A stretch of 64,000 nt of DNA from Muribaculaceae bacterium (GCA_017964485.1 JAGCRW010000067.1:1-64000), one strand, 5' to 3'. Shown: positions 42,055-50,214, counted from the stretch's first letter. The notes: generated by a model from the letters alone, not told the origin. Numbers and translations are program-made.

Positions 42055-43452
42055 ATGTTCAACAAAGAAGTTTATGTAGAGCGTCGCGAGGAGTTGAAAA
42101 AACTTATGAACGACGGTGTGGTGGTGCTTTTTGGCAATAATGAGTCACCCAACAATTACCCTAATAATGCTTATTATCCCTTCCGTCAGGATTCGTCGTT
42201 CCTGTACTATTTCGGTCAGAAACGCGATGGTCTGGTAGGCGTGATCGACGTGGAGAGCGGCAAGGAGACCCTCTTTGGCGACGACATCGACATCGAGGAT
42301 ATCGTATGGTATGGCTCAGTCGACAGTGTTGCCGACATGGCAGCCCAAGTGGGTGTGAAGAACAGCGCGCCAATGGCCAAACTCGAAGTCCTGGTGAAAG
42401 ATGCATTGGCAAAGGGCCGCAAGGTGCACTTCCTGCCACCTTATCGCCACGACACAATGATTCAGATTATGGACCTGCTGGGCATCCACCCAAGCAAGCA
42501 GAAAGAGGCTGCTTCGCTTGAACTCATCAAGGCTGTTGTGAAGATGCGTTCGGTAAAGAGTGCTCTCGAGATTGAGGAGATGGAGCGTGCCTGCGCCATC
42601 GGCTACAAGATGCACACCACTGCGATGAAGCTTGTGAAGCCCGGCGTAACCGAGAAATACATAGGCGGACAAATCAACGGCATAGCACAGAGCTACGGCG
42701 CTCAAGTGAGCTTCGGTACTATTTTCTCGCAGCATGGCGAGATTATGCACGGCGCGCCCTCGATGGCAGAACTTGAAGCAGGCCGACTGGTTCTCTGTGA
42801 CTGCGGTGCCGAGACCATCGAGCACTACTGCAGCGATAATACCCGCACCATGCCTGTAAACGGCAAGTTCACCTCGCGTCAGCTGTCAATCTACAGCATC
42901 GTTGAGGACTGCCACGACCTGGTGCTCAAAATTGCCAAACCAGGCGTGAAATACTTTGACGTTCACATGGCAGTGTGCCGCTTGATGACCGAGCGCCTGA
43001 AGGTCCTCGGACTGATGAAGGGAGACATTGACGAGGCGGTTGCCGCTGGCGCTCACGCCTTGTTCCTGCCTCACGGACTGGGCCACATGATGGGTATGGA
43101 CGTGCACGACATGGAAGGATTGGGACAGATTTATGTGGGCTTTGACGAGGAGACTCGTCCACGCCTCGACCAGTTTGGCACCAACGCCCTGCGCATGGGC
43201 CGCCGTCTGGAGGAAGGCTTCGTGGTTACCGATGAGCCAGGTATCTACTTCATTCCCGACCTTATCGACGAGTGGCGCGAGAAAGGCCACTGCGCCGAGT
43301 TCCTCAACTTCGACAAGATTGAGACCTACAAGGACTTTGGAGGCATCCGCATCGAGGACGATGTGCTAATCACCGCCAAAGGCTGCCGATTCCTCGGCAA
43401 GGACATTATTCCTTACCATCCTAAAGATATTGAGGAGTTTATGGCTCAATGA
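42055..43452 (+). CDS. pepP: M24 aminopeptidase P family protein
   Basis: Metallopeptidase of 465 residues, cytosolic, releasing N-terminal residues that precede proline. The N-terminal creatinase-like domain is followed by the pita-bread catalytic domain. Dinuclear metal ligands are visible in VLCDCGAETIEHYCSDNTRT (two Asp), HGLGHMMGMDVHD (His) and TDEPGIYFI plus GGIRIEDDV (two Glu). The length fits the PepP subgroup. It has its own strong promoter and a hairpin terminator, so it is monocistronic. Confidence 0.93.
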   Translation: MFNKEVYVERREELKKLMNDGVVVLFGNNESPNNYPNNAYYPFRQDSSFLYYFGQKRDGLVGVIDVESGKETLFGDDIDIEDIVWYGSVDSVADMAAQVGVKNSAPMAKLEVLVKDALAKGRKVHFLPPYRHDTMIQIMDLLGIHPSKQKEAASLELIKAVVKMRSVKSALEIEEMERACAIGYKMHTTAMKLVKPGVTEKYIGGQINGIAQSYGAQVSFGTIFSQHGEIMHGAPSMAELEAGRLVLCDCGAETIEHYCSDNTRTMPVNGKFTSRQLSIYSIVEDCHDLVLKIAKPGVKYFDVHMAVCRLMTERLKVLGLMKGDIDEAVAAGAHALFLPHGLGHMMGMDVHDMEGLGQIYVGFDEETRPRLDQFGTNALRMGRRLEEGFVVTDEPGIYFIPDLIDEWREKGHCAEFLNFDKIETYKDFGGIRIEDDVLITAKGCRFLGKDIIPYHPKDIEEFMAQ

Positions 43453-43464
43453 CAGTTAAGAGTT

Positions 43465-43500
43465 AAGAGGGGAGAGTTGAGAGATATTCTTCCCTCTTTT
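43465..43500 (+). terminator. Hairpin terminator after aminopeptidase gene
   Basis: AAGAGGG (43465-43471) pairs with CCCTCTT (43492-43498), followed by TTATTG. The left arm and loop consist of AGTTAAGAGGGGAGAGTTGAGAG repeat-like sequence. Confidence 0.55.
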
Positions 43501-43511
43501 ATTGTTAGTCG

Positions 43512-44171
43512 TTAGATTGACTCTTTCTTTTTCCCTCTTCCCTTTCCCCTGTTTACGATATAATCAAACTCATCGAAGTTTTTCACTCCCATTTCTTCGA
43601 GCAGGGCGCGGCTGCGGTCCACGTCGGCTTGGGTGTTGTGGTTGGGAATGTGGGGAAGACGCACGATGATTTTCTCTGCCATGCCGTCGTGCTCAAGCAG
43701 CCAGCGCAGGTTGTCGAGAACTTGGGAGTTGTCGCGAGTGGTGTATTTCTTGTAGATTGCTGGGTTAGTGTCTTTTATGTCGATAAAAAACTCGCTGATG
43801 TGCGGCATCACGCGCTCAAGATGATGACGGTCAACGTTGAGCGACGTCTCGAGGTTGACTTTCCACTCAGGCACCTTGATGCGGCAGAACTCGTCGATAA
43901 ACTCGCTGCGCAGCAGCGGTTCGCCACCACCAAAGGTCACTCCACCGCCAGTGGCGAGGAAGTATAGGTTGTCGAGCAGCAGTTCGTTGAGCAAGTCATC
44001 GGTGGTCACGGTGCGCCACACCATCTTAGGGTCGAGACACTGAGCGTTAAGGCAGTACTTGCATCGTAGCGGACAACTATGAAACGCCACAAGCGTCGTC
44101 ACCCCCTTGCCGTCGGTGGCAAGCCTGTGCCGCACTATGCCAATCAATGGTGCTGAAAACTCTTTTTCCAT
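43512..44171 (-). CDS. PflA-like radical SAM activating enzyme
   Basis: Protein of 219 residues with CPLRCKYC (Cys33, Cys37, Cys40) and VTFGGGEPLLRSEF. These are the cluster and SAM sites of short radical SAM activases, such as pyruvate formate-lyase or anaerobic ribonucleotide reductase activators. The region ETSLNVDRHHLERV and the stretch FFIDIKDTNPAIYKKYT fit PflA-type enzymes. No glycyl-radical enzyme is nearby. It is the last gene of a minus-strand run behind three Cys-rich-leader genes, separated by an operator-like double palindrome. Whether it acts on a glycyl-radical enzyme elsewhere or on its neighbours is unknown. Confidence 0.87.
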   Translation of the reverse strand: MEKEFSAPLIGIVRHRLATDGKGVTTLVAFHSCPLRCKYCLNAQCLDPKMVWRTVTTDDLLNELLLDNLYFLATGGGVTFGGGEPLLRSEFIDEFCRIKVPEWKVNLETSLNVDRHHLERVMPHISEFFIDIKDTNPAIYKKYTTRDNSQVLDNLRWLLEHDGMAEKIIVRLPHIPNHNTQADVDRSRALLEEMGVKNFDEFDYIVNRGKGRGKKKESI

Positions 44172-44185
44172 ATCTAAATTTGAAT

Positions 44186-44218
44186 GTATACCAACTGGTA
44201 TTACACCAAGTGGTATAC
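44186..44218. promoter_or_regulatory. Operator-like double palindrome upstream of the activase gene
   Basis: GTATACCAACTGGTATTACACCAAGTGGTATAC shows two ACCAnnTGGT half-palindromes, one at 44190-44199 and one at 44205-44214, within a larger dyad. There is no T run, so a regulator-binding site is likelier than a terminator. Confidence 0.5.
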
Positions 44219-44236
44219 ATCATAGCGTGAGCGCTA

Positions 44237-44734
44237 TCAGTTCTTCTTTGTAGAAGATTTCTTGGTGGTTTTCTTTTTTGTAGTGGTTTTGGGCTGAGTC
44301 GTGTTGTTTGGCTCGTCGGTGGGTTGGTCTATGACAGGCATAGCCACGTCGCCCATGAGTCGCATGTCAGTGTCAGGGTTGTCGCAGTTGTTGGTGACTG
44401 TTGTAGAGTCGGTTTTGTTGTCGTTATTTGCCTGGTTGGCTGGCTGGGGAGAGTTGGGGTTCACGATCATTCCGTTGGGTTGAAATATCTTGTGGCACGA
44501 CGACATGGCGCCGAGGGCCACACTAAGTCCTGCGATTGTCACAGCCTTGCCTAGGGCCTGACGTACACGTAATTGCTTCTCCAACCACTGTGTCTCGCTT
44601 TCGCATGCAGGGCAAGTGCCAGCGCAGTCGCCCTCATGGGTGCACTCATTGGGGGTGTAGTCAATCTCGTTGGCTTCGGCGATTTCTCGCCTGATTCCCT
44701 TTAGTGTCTCACATATTTGTTTGCCTTGCTTCAT
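44237..44734 (-). CDS. Cys/His-rich leader lipoprotein-like protein with Lys/Thr-rich tail
   Basis: Protein of 165 residues. Residues 1-58 are the shared leader: MKQGKQICETLK, then EIDYTP, with Cys31, His33, Cys37, Cys41 and Cys44 (EC-x-H-EGDC-x-GTCP-x-CE). A hydrophobic segment (about 61-77) ends in MSSC with Cys80, resembling a lipobox. The exported part is Asn/Asp/Thr-rich and ends in a basic KTTTKKKTTKKSS tail. No domain is recognised after the leader. If lipoprotein signal peptidase cuts at Cys80, the 79-residue leader would be released as a separate membrane peptide. It is the third of three paralogous genes in a row. Confidence 0.8.
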   Translation of the reverse strand: MKQGKQICETLKGIRREIAEANEIDYTPNECTHEGDCAGTCPACESETQWLEKQLRVRQALGKAVTIAGLSVALGAMSSCHKIFQPNGMIVNPNSPQPANQANNDNKTDSTTVTNNCDNPDTDMRLMGDVAMPVIDQPTDEPNNTTQPKTTTKKKTTKKSSTKKN

Positions 44735-44818
44735 ACTAGTTTACAGTTGTCAGTTATCAGTCTTCAGTTGTCAGAACGAACACGATCCCGTTCCCGTTCA
44801 CGTTGCACGTTTCACATT
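44735..44818. repeat. CAGTTGTCAGTTATCAG spacer repeat
   Basis: The gap between two paralogous leader genes is filled by ~7-10-base units (TTACAGTTGTCAGTTATCAGT and on) plus CCCGTTCCCGTTCACGTTGCACGTTTCAC units. The same TATCAG units occur at 1297-1325 and 61750-61792. Confidence 0.6.
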
Positions 44819-45319
44819 CTACATTATTGTGTTCCCATTCTCGTCAACGGCCACTTCGCCCATCCATTGCTCATCATCGTCGCCGTTGCCCTTTGAGGAT
44901 ATGCCCTCATCGTCACCTTTCAGGGGAGTGAAAGAATGTATTGTGTCATCATCCTCGGAACCAGAGTTAAAGAACGAATTGTCAACTATGCCAGCGGTGG
45001 TTACATCTGATGAGGTTGAACATTCAAGTGACTCCTCCTCTTCATCGGAGATGTCAAGAGAATAGTGCTTGTGATGGTGGCACGAGGTCATGCTTCCAAG
45101 CGCCAGACTCAGTCCGGCGATGGCAACCGCTTTGCCCAGCGCCTGGCGGTTGCGCAGTTGGCGCTCGAGCCAGCGTGTCTCGCTTTCGCACTTGGGGCAG
45201 GTGCCAGCGCAGTCGCCCTCGTGGTGGCACTCGGCTGGAGTGTAGTCAATCTCGTTGGCGCTCGCTATCTCGCTGCGGATAGCCTTCAGTGTCTCACAAA
45301 TTTTCTTGCCTTTTTTCAT
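44819..45319 (-). CDS. Cys/His-rich leader lipoprotein-like protein with acidic exported part
   Basis: Protein of 166 residues with the same leader as its neighbours (Cys8, then Cys31, His33, Cys37, Cys41, Cys44). A WLERQLRNRQALGK amphipathic link and a hydrophobic stretch ending MTSC (Cys80) follow. Next comes a His-rich HHHKHY patch and a Ser/Asp/Glu-rich, probably disordered tail with no recognised domain. The leader is 75-80% identical to those of the flanking genes by eye, while the exported parts are unrelated. That contrast implies the leader is the functional constant of the family. It lies 48 bases after the TonB-C member. Confidence 0.8.
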   Translation of the reverse strand: MKKGKKICETLKAIRSEIASANEIDYTPAECHHEGDCAGTCPKCESETRWLERQLRNRQALGKAVAIAGLSLALGSMTSCHHHKHYSLDISDEEEESLECSTSSDVTTAGIVDNSFFNSGSEDDDTIHSFTPLKGDDEGISSKGNGDDDEQWMGEVAVDENGNTIM

Positions 45320-45367
45320 AATATGGTAGTTTTGTCGCTTCGCTGTTGGTTGTTAGTTCTTTGATTC

Positions 45368-46294
45368 TCAATCTCCAATCTCCGATTCCCGTTTTGAGAA
45401 GTCATAGATAAACTCCACTGGGATGAGTTTCCAGGAGCGTACAAATGATCTCGAGATGCGGGCGGGGCGGAATGGGGGCAGATTCTTCACCACGCGGAGA
45501 GCCTCTTCATCGAAGACAGGGGCAGTAGTGGTTTTCTCAATCATGGCATCGCTGATAGTGCCGTCAAGTTCCACAAGGGCCTTCACGATGCAGCGCGCCT
45601 TTATAGTTCCACCCATCTCTTTGATGGGCTCAAGGATTTCTTCAGGTATATATAGCTGGTCTCTGATGAGAGAATCCATTGCTTCGTCGCCACCGGGGAA
45701 TTGTGCCTCCTCATCAACATTGGTGAAGACAGAGTCGGGGTGAGGATTATACATCGAAACAATCCCTGTTGTGAAAGATTCAATGTAAACCGTGTCGCCA
45801 TTCTCATTGATAATGGTGTCGCGTTTATTTTCTAATTGTTGCCTATTATTTCGTTTGTTGCTAACAGAATCATTCTCGTGCTTTTCAGGAGGCCTTGGCA
45901 CTTTGCCTCTGATAAGCCTTTGGGACGAGTCCCTTATAGCAGGAACAGGTTCTGATGCCACCACATTACCCTGTTGACTCACTTTTATCGTTTTGCTGGT
46001 GCGATGGCGGCTTTTGGTCTTTTTGTTCCCTGGTTCTAATGGCGCTGTTGTGGCAGCGCTTGCAGCAACTGTCAGAGCCATACTCACTCCAGCGATACTC
46101 ACCACTTTGCCTAATGCCTGACGCGCACGCAGTTGACGCTCTATCCACCGCATCTCGCTCTCGCAGGCTGGGCATGTGCCAGCGCAGTCGCCCTCATGGT
46201 CGCAAGGAGTGGGGGTGTAGTCAATCTCGTTGGCACTCGCTATCTCGCTACGGATAGCCTTTAGAGTATTGCATATATATTTACCTTGTTTCAT
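45368..46294 (-). CDS. Cys/His-rich leader protein with TonB C-terminal domain
   Basis: Protein of 308 residues. The leader (MKQGKYICNTLK, then Cys31, His33, Cys37, Cys41, Cys44) runs into a hydrophobic segment ending ASAATT, a signal peptidase I-like site. A basic, disordered spacer (KKTKSRHRTSKTIKV) and a TonB C-terminal domain follow, with QFPGGDEAMDSLI, IKARCIVKALVELDGTISD and DEEALRVVKNLPPFRPARI. If the hydrophobic segment is not cleaved, this would be a TonB-like energy transducer with a cytosolic metal-binding head. If it is cleaved, the domain is soluble in the periplasm. It is the first gene of the unit, with a minus-strand promoter at 46396-46426. Confidence 0.85.
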   Translation of the reverse strand: MKQGKYICNTLKAIRSEIASANEIDYTPTPCDHEGDCAGTCPACESEMRWIERQLRARQALGKVVSIAGVSMALTVAASAATTAPLEPGNKKTKSRHRTSKTIKVSQQGNVVASEPVPAIRDSSQRLIRGKVPRPPEKHENDSVSNKRNNRQQLENKRDTIINENGDTVYIESFTTGIVSMYNPHPDSVFTNVDEEAQFPGGDEAMDSLIRDQLYIPEEILEPIKEMGGTIKARCIVKALVELDGTISDAMIEKTTTAPVFDEEALRVVKNLPPFRPARISRSFVRSWKLIPVEFIYDFSKRESEIGD

Positions 46295-46395
46295 AGTAGA
46301 ATAGTTTTGTGTAGAATAGTTTTGTCGTTTTGCTTTGCACGTTAATGATTAGACTGCAATAATGCCAAAAAGTTAAATGCTTGATAATTAAAATG

Positions 46396-46426
46396 CAAAT
46401 TTATAACAAATAATTGTAATTTGCAA
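46396..46426 (-). promoter_or_regulatory. Promoter of the Cys-rich leader gene cluster
   Basis: On the minus strand, TAAATTTG (46396-46403) with CTTG (46423-46426) 20 bases upstream. The leader to the ATG at 46294 is about 95 bases. Confidence 0.6.
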
Positions 46427-46473
46427 GTAACATTATCAATTCTGATAGATAACTAGGGAAATTGTGCTTGCTA

Positions 46474-46556
46474 TTTGCATATTTTAATTTTTTGCCTTAT
46501 CTTTGTGCGAAATGTGTTGTTTTACACCTTCCCATTGACGAATTATTTACTAAAAT
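46474..46556 (+). promoter_or_regulatory. Promoter and duplicated leader (copy 1)
   Basis: TTTG (46474-46477) and TATCTTTG (46498-46505) with a 20-base spacer. From the -7 box on, about 58 bases are ~85-90% identical to 48549-48607 in front of the next FecR-like gene, including TTGTTTTACACCTTC and CATTGACGAATTATT. Confidence 0.75.
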
Positions 46557-46615
46557 AGCAGATATCAGGTTAAAAGCATCAGATTCTATTAATAATCCCC
46601 AAAAACAAAGGTATT

Positions 46616-48484
46616 ATGAAAAAAGTCATATTTCTATTATTCTTTTTGTTATCAGCATTGTATTCCTTTGCTAATTATACTTTATCTTATAATGGAGAGA
46701 AAGTAGTTTACGATATCTATGGCGAAGGTTTCGGTCATATAATTGAAAGACAAAAGAAATCTGAATGCCCTTGGGGACTATTTGTTCATCGTTACGATAA
46801 TTTATTAAAAAACAGAAATGTCAAGATTCTTATTTATAATGCAAATAAACCCAAGAAAGAAGCAAAAAAAATAGAAATTGAGGTTGAGTTCTTTGGTGAT
46901 GCCAAGAACGGCAGGTTGATCAATTCTTCTAAAACTTTGCATTTTGTGGAGGATTCAGTTGATGTGGTTAAATACGACTTTACGGTGCCAGATAACTGCA
47001 CTAGCGGAGGCATTCACATCTATTACCATATTCTCAATGAAAGAGATAAGAATAGTGCTGAATATATTTACATTCACGAAGAATTTACTGTCTCTGAACC
47101 TAAAAAGAAACCCTCAGGACATGCCGATAAGTCGCTTGAGAAAAACTCTACCACATGCCCAGTTTGTGATAAAGAGGATACTGGATTGGCTTTTAAATCG
47201 ATAAAAAGAGACGTGAAAAAACGTTGTGCCAATGATGATGATCATTGGTCTAAGCGTTTCATGAATGTTAATCTTAAAGACATGATTTATTATGACGATT
47301 GGATTAAGACAGGAGCTAAATCTCAGGCCGTTTTAATAGATTTGCAAAAAACTAATACATTTACCATTAAAGAGAACTCTTCGGTGCTAATGAGCACAGA
47401 GAGTGTTACACTGAAAGCGGGGAAGTTCATAGCAAATGTGAAGCGGAAAATTGAAGGAAAACCATGGTATAAAATAGAGACGCCCACCTTATTTTTTTGG
47501 ATTAAGGGAACTATTGTGGCATGTGAGACATCCGAAAAAAAATCTAAGGTGTGGCTGTTTGCGGGCGAGGTTTCGGTGGATAATAAGAAGACAGGCAAGA
47601 CTACTGTGCTCAAACCAGGTCAAAACATAACTTGTGAAGGCAGCACCTCGCAGGTGAAGAAGTTCGATCTTGAGGCTGGCGCCAAGAAGTTCGGCATCTC
47701 AATGGATGAGATTAAGGAGCACAACCGAAACAACAACGGAGGGGCAACAGATGACACCAACAACCCGAAGAAAAATACTGACAGAATAATCAAGAAATGT
47801 AAGATAAAAGGCGTTGATTTTTCAATGATTAAGGTTGAGGGAGGCACGTTCACCATGGGTGCGACAAAAGAACAAGGCAGCAACCACAGCAACCAGCGCC
47901 CCACCCATAAAGTGACACTATCTACTTATTACATAGGAGATACCGAGGTCACTCAAGAGTTGTGGGAGGCTGTGATGGGCACCATCACAAGTTAGTTCAA
48001 GGGCTCCAAACTCCCAGTGGAGAACGTCAGCTGGGATGAGTGCCAGCAGTTCATAAACAAAATCAATCAACTCACTGGCAAGAAGTTCCGTTTGCCCACT
48101 GAGGCAGAGTGGGAGTTTGCAGCACGTGGCGGCAAAGCAAGCAAAGGCTACAATTTCGCTGGCAGCAACAATGCCGATGCCGTGGCTTGGCATTCTGGTA
48201 ACAGCAACAACACTACACACAAAGTGGGCACAAAGAACGCCAACGAACTCGGCATCTACGACATGTGCGGAAACGTGTGGGAATGGTGCCAAGACTGGTT
48301 TGGCGATTATTCCTCTAGCGCTCAGACTAACCCCAAAGGCGCCTCGTCGGGCACCGACCACCTGAACCGTGGCGGCGCATGGTGCCATGAGCCCAAGTTC
48401 GCCACTGTCTTCTACCGCGGCACCTCGGGCAAGCCCGACCGCAAAGTCGACAACTTAGGTTTCAGACTGGTACTAGAGCCGTAA
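46616..48484 (+). pseudogene. FecR-like plus sulfatase-modifying-factor (SUMF1-like) fusion, interrupted by one TAG
   Basis: Signal peptide (ending near SFANYT), a ~150-residue beta-rich domain and a CPVC pair come first. A FecR-like domain follows (DDWIKTGAKSQAVLID, FWIKGTIVACETSEKKSKVW, VLKPGQNITCEG). Next comes a linker, then a formylglycine-generating-enzyme-like fold (GGTFTMGA, KFRLPTEAEWEFAARGG, NVWEWCQDW, NRGGAWCHEP, LGFRLVLEP). A TAG at 47993-47995 interrupts the last domain, and the frame continues unchanged with FKGSKLPVENVSWDEC to the stop at 48484. Only one of the two catalytic Cys positions of true FGE seems present, so it is likely non-catalytic. Without the stop it would be ~622 residues. 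Confidence 0.85.
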
Positions 48485-48548
48485 CTGCTACGTTGGTTTT
48501 ATGCTCACTTCGTTGGTTAGCTGCGCCTCGCTAGTTTGCCTATTGCCA

Positions 48549-48607
48549 TATCTTTGTGCGAAAGGTATTGTTTTGCACCTTCTCATTGACGAATTATTAA
48601 CTGATAA
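48549..48607 (+). promoter_or_regulatory. Promoter and duplicated leader (copy 2)
   Basis: TATCTTTG (48549-48556) and the following ~50 bases copy the leader at 46498-46556. The upstream -33 region is not shared. Confidence 0.65.
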
Positions 48608-48620
48608 AAACATAATTACT

Positions 48621-50132
48621 ATGAAATCAAGAATTAGCTATTTAGCACTAGTGTTGATGCTTGCAGTGGCATCGATATTGCCGGCGCGTGCCGACAGTTA
48701 CAAGGGCACGATGACTCGCCAAGGCACGAAGATGGAATATTCTTTCTCGGGCGGAGTGGTGACAGATAAGAAATTAAAAGGGCAGGGCACTACCGATATG
48801 ATTGTGTCTATTAACGGCCAGGTAGAGGCGGGCAGCACCGTGTCGGCAACCTACAAAAAACTTGAGGATTACATGAGGAACCCTAAAGATTTGGAAGTGA
48901 AAATGTGGGTAACCATCGCTGGCAAGAAGGAAAAAGTTCAAGACAACAAAGGCAAGGAATCGGCAAAAGCATCTTACAAGATCCCCAATAATGCCACAAA
49001 AGTAGAAGTGCAAATGAGTTACACCGGTCGCATGGGGCGTTTCTATTGTTTTATCGATTGGGATGTTGTGAAGGAAATTTCGGTAAAAAATGCCAACGAA
49101 ATAAGCGGGACGGTAAGAGGAATAAAGGGCGGAGAAATGCATTATACCTTTACTGCTGGAACTGTATTGGAAAAGAAAATAGAGAAGAAAAAAGGTCAGG
49201 GTGGCCTCGAGTACGAGCACGCAATTTATAAATGTAGAATACCACGAGGATCTACCGTTAATATAACTTGTCAGGGTAAGAGTGATATGTGTACGATGCT
49301 GACTATGGATGGGAGTTATGTTAAATCAGAGCTACTAGAACCTTTTTTCAAGACGACCTATCAGGTGCCTTCAGAAACTTTTATTCCTCAACATGGAGGA
49401 AATCTGGTTTTGGATGTCAACTCTAATCGTAATGAGACTGGCGAGTTAGATGTGGTTTGGGAAATTGGCGATAAGGGCGGAGAACCTGTCACACCCAAAT
49501 CTTTCAATTGGGATGATGTTGCTAGTGATGACCGCTGTCCACACTGTCATGGTCAGTTCAGCAATTACTTCTTGCGCTCGCTAAGTGGTGGCGACGCAGT
49601 AACAATTTGCAACAGCGATCAAAAGAAGACCAATCACAAATTAGTAGACGGTTTAAGTCCTATATATTACCGAGACTGGATTATTACAGGAGACGACGAG
49701 ACGGAGTTGATACTTGACCATTGCAACGACATGGCTGCAATGAAGATCATGGGCAGGTCAAAAGTCCTTTTGAGGAAGTGCGAAAATGGCATAGACTATT
49801 GGGGGATCTATAAAGGACGCATTGTGGGGCGTCATCAAAAAAGTGAAAACACCCCCAATCCTTTTTTCAAAATGACGATGTGCACTGTCCAACCCAATGG
49901 AGCAATCTATATGCTTGTTGATGACCACAAGGTTTCGCGAGTGTTCCTGCTGAAAGGCTCAATAAAAGTGAAATGCAAGACATTGATATTTACCCTGAAA
50001 CCAGGGCAAGTAGGCACCGTTGATGAAAATGGCGAAGCAAAGATACAGAAGTTTGACGTGGAGGCCGCTGCCAAGAAATATAGCATCCCATTAGGGAGCG
50101 GCAACACAACCTCAAAGAAGAACACCAATTAA
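48621..50132 (+). CDS. Exported FecR-like domain protein
   Basis: The ATG at 48621 gives MKSRISYLALVLMLAVASILPARADS, an ideal signal peptide; an open frame extends further upstream through the duplicated leader but is probably untranslated. The 503-residue product has two related beta-rich segments (MEYSFSGGVVTDKKLKGQG and MHYTFTAGTVLEKKIEKKK, about 120 residues apart), then CPHCH. A FecR-like domain follows (YRDWIITGDDETELIL, VFLLKGSIKVKCKTLIFTLKPGQVG). It is a paralogue of the preceding gene without the SUMF1-like domain. FecR proteins usually sit in the inner membrane and control ECF sigma factors; this one has no anchor or sigma-factor neighbour. Confidence 0.8.
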   Translation: MKSRISYLALVLMLAVASILPARADSYKGTMTRQGTKMEYSFSGGVVTDKKLKGQGTTDMIVSINGQVEAGSTVSATYKKLEDYMRNPKDLEVKMWVTIAGKKEKVQDNKGKESAKASYKIPNNATKVEVQMSYTGRMGRFYCFIDWDVVKEISVKNANEISGTVRGIKGGEMHYTFTAGTVLEKKIEKKKGQGGLEYEHAIYKCRIPRGSTVNITCQGKSDMCTMLTMDGSYVKSELLEPFFKTTYQVPSETFIPQHGGNLVLDVNSNRNETGELDVVWEIGDKGGEPVTPKSFNWDDVASDDRCPHCHGQFSNYFLRSLSGGDAVTICNSDQKKTNHKLVDGLSPIYYRDWIITGDDETELILDHCNDMAAMKIMGRSKVLLRKCENGIDYWGIYKGRIVGRHQKSENTPNPFFKMTMCTVQPNGAIYMLVDDHKVSRVFLLKGSIKVKCKTLIFTLKPGQVGTVDENGEAKIQKFDVEAAAKKYSIPLGSGNTTSKKNTN

Positions 50133-50164
50133 GGAAATTAAGTAAGATATCGGACATGAGATTT

Positions 50165-50214
50165 CAGAGGTCAGACTCCAGAATGTTGTTTCTGCAGTCT
50201 GACCTCTGTTTTTA
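50165..50214 (+). terminator. Long hairpin terminator
   Basis: Perfect 13-bp stem CAGAGGTCAGACT (50165-50177) with AGTCTGACCTCTG (50196-50208), then TTTTTAT. The arms are built from the CTGACCTCTG unit also tandemly repeated at 19809-19862. Confidence 0.88.

Noticed and set aside
43512..46294. RiPP biosynthesis cluster
   Set aside because: The radical SAM protein looks like a glycyl-radical activase. The leader continues into a membrane segment, one variable part is a folded TonB-C domain, and there is no peptidase or transporter gene.
46462..46674. Leader peptide encoded in the duplicated 5' region of the FecR-like genes
   Set aside because: Both copies can be read as similar peptides, but the differences between them are mostly non-silent. 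The similarity follows from DNA duplication, not protein selection.
24950..48484. Reassignment of stop codons as sense codons
   Set aside because: TAG and TAA end many well-defined genes in this window at the expected C-termini. The interrupted genes involve both TAG and TAA, so a changed genetic code is unlikely.
46616..48484. Active formylglycine-generating enzyme
   Set aside because: Only one Cys is visible where catalytic FGE has two, no sulfatase gene is adjacent, and the domain is interrupted by a stop.
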